A DNA stretch of 42,233 nucleotides from Planctomycetota bacterium (lineage in GTDB: Bacteria; Planctomycetota; Planctomycetia; Gemmatales; Gemmataceae). Where the stretch lies: the NCBI GenBank assembly GCA_016177925.1, contig JACOUH010000184.1:1-42233 (forward strand), in the 5' to 3' direction. Positions 41,793-42,233 of this stretch are shown piece by piece. Below the pieces are notes generated by a model. That model saw only the letters and a program-made list of their open reading frames with translations. It was not told the DNA's origin and ran no database searches. The position numbers and the translations under genes are program-made. How positions within the stretch are numbered: position 1 is the first letter of the stretch; every line of letters begins with the position of its first letter.

Positions 41793-42233
41793 ATGCCTTC
41801 CGTACAGCACGTCAACCGCCGGACCTTCTTGCGCAACTTGCGCCGCAGTGGGCTCCTTTCCCAGGCCCAGCTGGCCCACGCCCGCGATCTGCTGCCCATG
41901 ACCGACCGCGGCCGTCTCGTCGCCCGGGCCCTGGTCGAGCAGGGTCTGCTGACCCGCTTCCAGGCCGAGCGCGTGCTGGTCGGCCGCACCGACGGCTTCC
42001 TCCTCGATCAGTATGTTATCCTCGAGGAACTGGGCCGCGGCGGCATGGGCCGGGTTTACAAGGCTCGGCACCGCACAATGGACCGCGTCGTCGCCCTCAA
42101 GGTGCTGGCGCCGGATCTGACCCGGACGGAACGTGCCCGCGCGATGTTCCTCCGCGAGGTGCGGGCGGTTGCCCAACTCGCCCACCCCAACCTCGTCGCC
42201 GCCTTCGACGCCAACCTCGTCGCCGATCGCTAC
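41793..42233 (+). CDS. Hanks-type serine/threonine protein kinase, N-terminal part (gene continues beyond window)
   Basis: 147 codons are visible from ATG 41793 (MPSVQHVNRRTFLRNLRRSG), with GGGACGG upstream. An N-terminal helical extension (about 1-70, ending LVEQGLLTRFQAERVLVGRTDGFLLDQY) of the kind seen on planctomycete kinases precedes the catalytic domain. Subdomain I is LEELGRGGMGRVYKARH (glycine-rich loop). The subdomain II lysine is in VVALKVL, and the subdomain III/IV stretch FLREVRAVAQLAHPNLVAAFDANL is also seen. The activation loop and C-terminal sensor region lie past the window. It would phosphorylate Ser/Thr on unknown targets. Confidence 0.92.
   Translation, partial: MPSVQHVNRRTFLRNLRRSGLLSQAQLAHARDLLPMTDRGRLVARALVEQGLLTRFQAERVLVGRTDGFLLDQYVILEELGRGGMGRVYKARHRTMDRVVALKVLAPDLTRTERARAMFLREVRAVAQLAHPNLVAAFDANLVADRY

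Overview
The window (about 42 kb, GC-rich) looks like a chromosomal segment of a planctomycete, most likely in or near the Gemmatales/Gemmataceae. The clues are a DUF1549/DUF1553-type surface cytochrome protein with CxxCH motifs, a Tat-exported Gfo/Idh/MocA oxidoreductase with the N-terminal RRDFL motif, an ExbB/ExbD/ExbD operon ending in a membrane-anchored squalene-cyclase-fold protein, a response regulator with its HTH domain in front of the receiver, a Hanks-type kinase with a planctomycete-style N-terminal extension, and perfect palindromes between almost all genes. The taxon is inferred from gene content, not from a marker gene.

Layout. 1-5.9 kb: partial cytochrome-type protein (-), secreted esterase (-), STAS anti-sigma-factor antagonist (+), Tat oxidoreductase (-). 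6-12.6 kb: Lhr-type helicase (-), mutM (+), membrane histidine kinase with a DUF3365-like c-heme sensor (+), calcineurin-like phosphatase (-). 13-19 kb: five-gene operon exbB-exbD-exbD-(duplicated-domain membrane protein)-(TonB-like anchor + terpenoid-cyclase fold), closed by a real T-tailed terminator. 19-25 kb: secreted unknown (-), mnmG (+), HTH-receiver regulator with a near-consensus promoter, and a broken HDOD-like/histidine kinase gene. 25-29.8 kb: SMP-30 beta-propeller (-), small membrane protein (-), DinB-like protein (-), secreted HEAT-like protein (+), cyclophilin lipoprotein (+). 29.8-33 kb: the classic SRP RNA-dnaX-ebfC-recR cluster. 33-38 kb: rpoN, acyl-CoA carboxylase carboxyltransferase, YbhN-like flippase-type protein (all +). 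38-42.2 kb: GH15 glucoamylase/trehalase (-), aldehyde dehydrogenase (-), start of a Ser/Thr kinase (+).

The dominant unexplained structure is a set of about 23 palindromic elements of 28-83 bp in at least six sequence families. Most lie between genes, but three are inserted in frame inside conserved housekeeping genes (mnmG, the Lhr-type helicase, the carboxyltransferase) and several supply the stop codon, and sometimes the last residues, of the neighbouring gene. In one place a single element supplies both stop codons of a convergent gene pair. No transposase or REP-associated tyrosine transposase is present in the window.

Other points of note are an A9 run in dnaX where either shifted frame stops within nine codons (a probable gamma/tau switch), two histidine kinase genes that have each lost a core segment, a 73-bp tandem duplication that copies a gene start, and an RpoN with an internal duplication and a charged insert.
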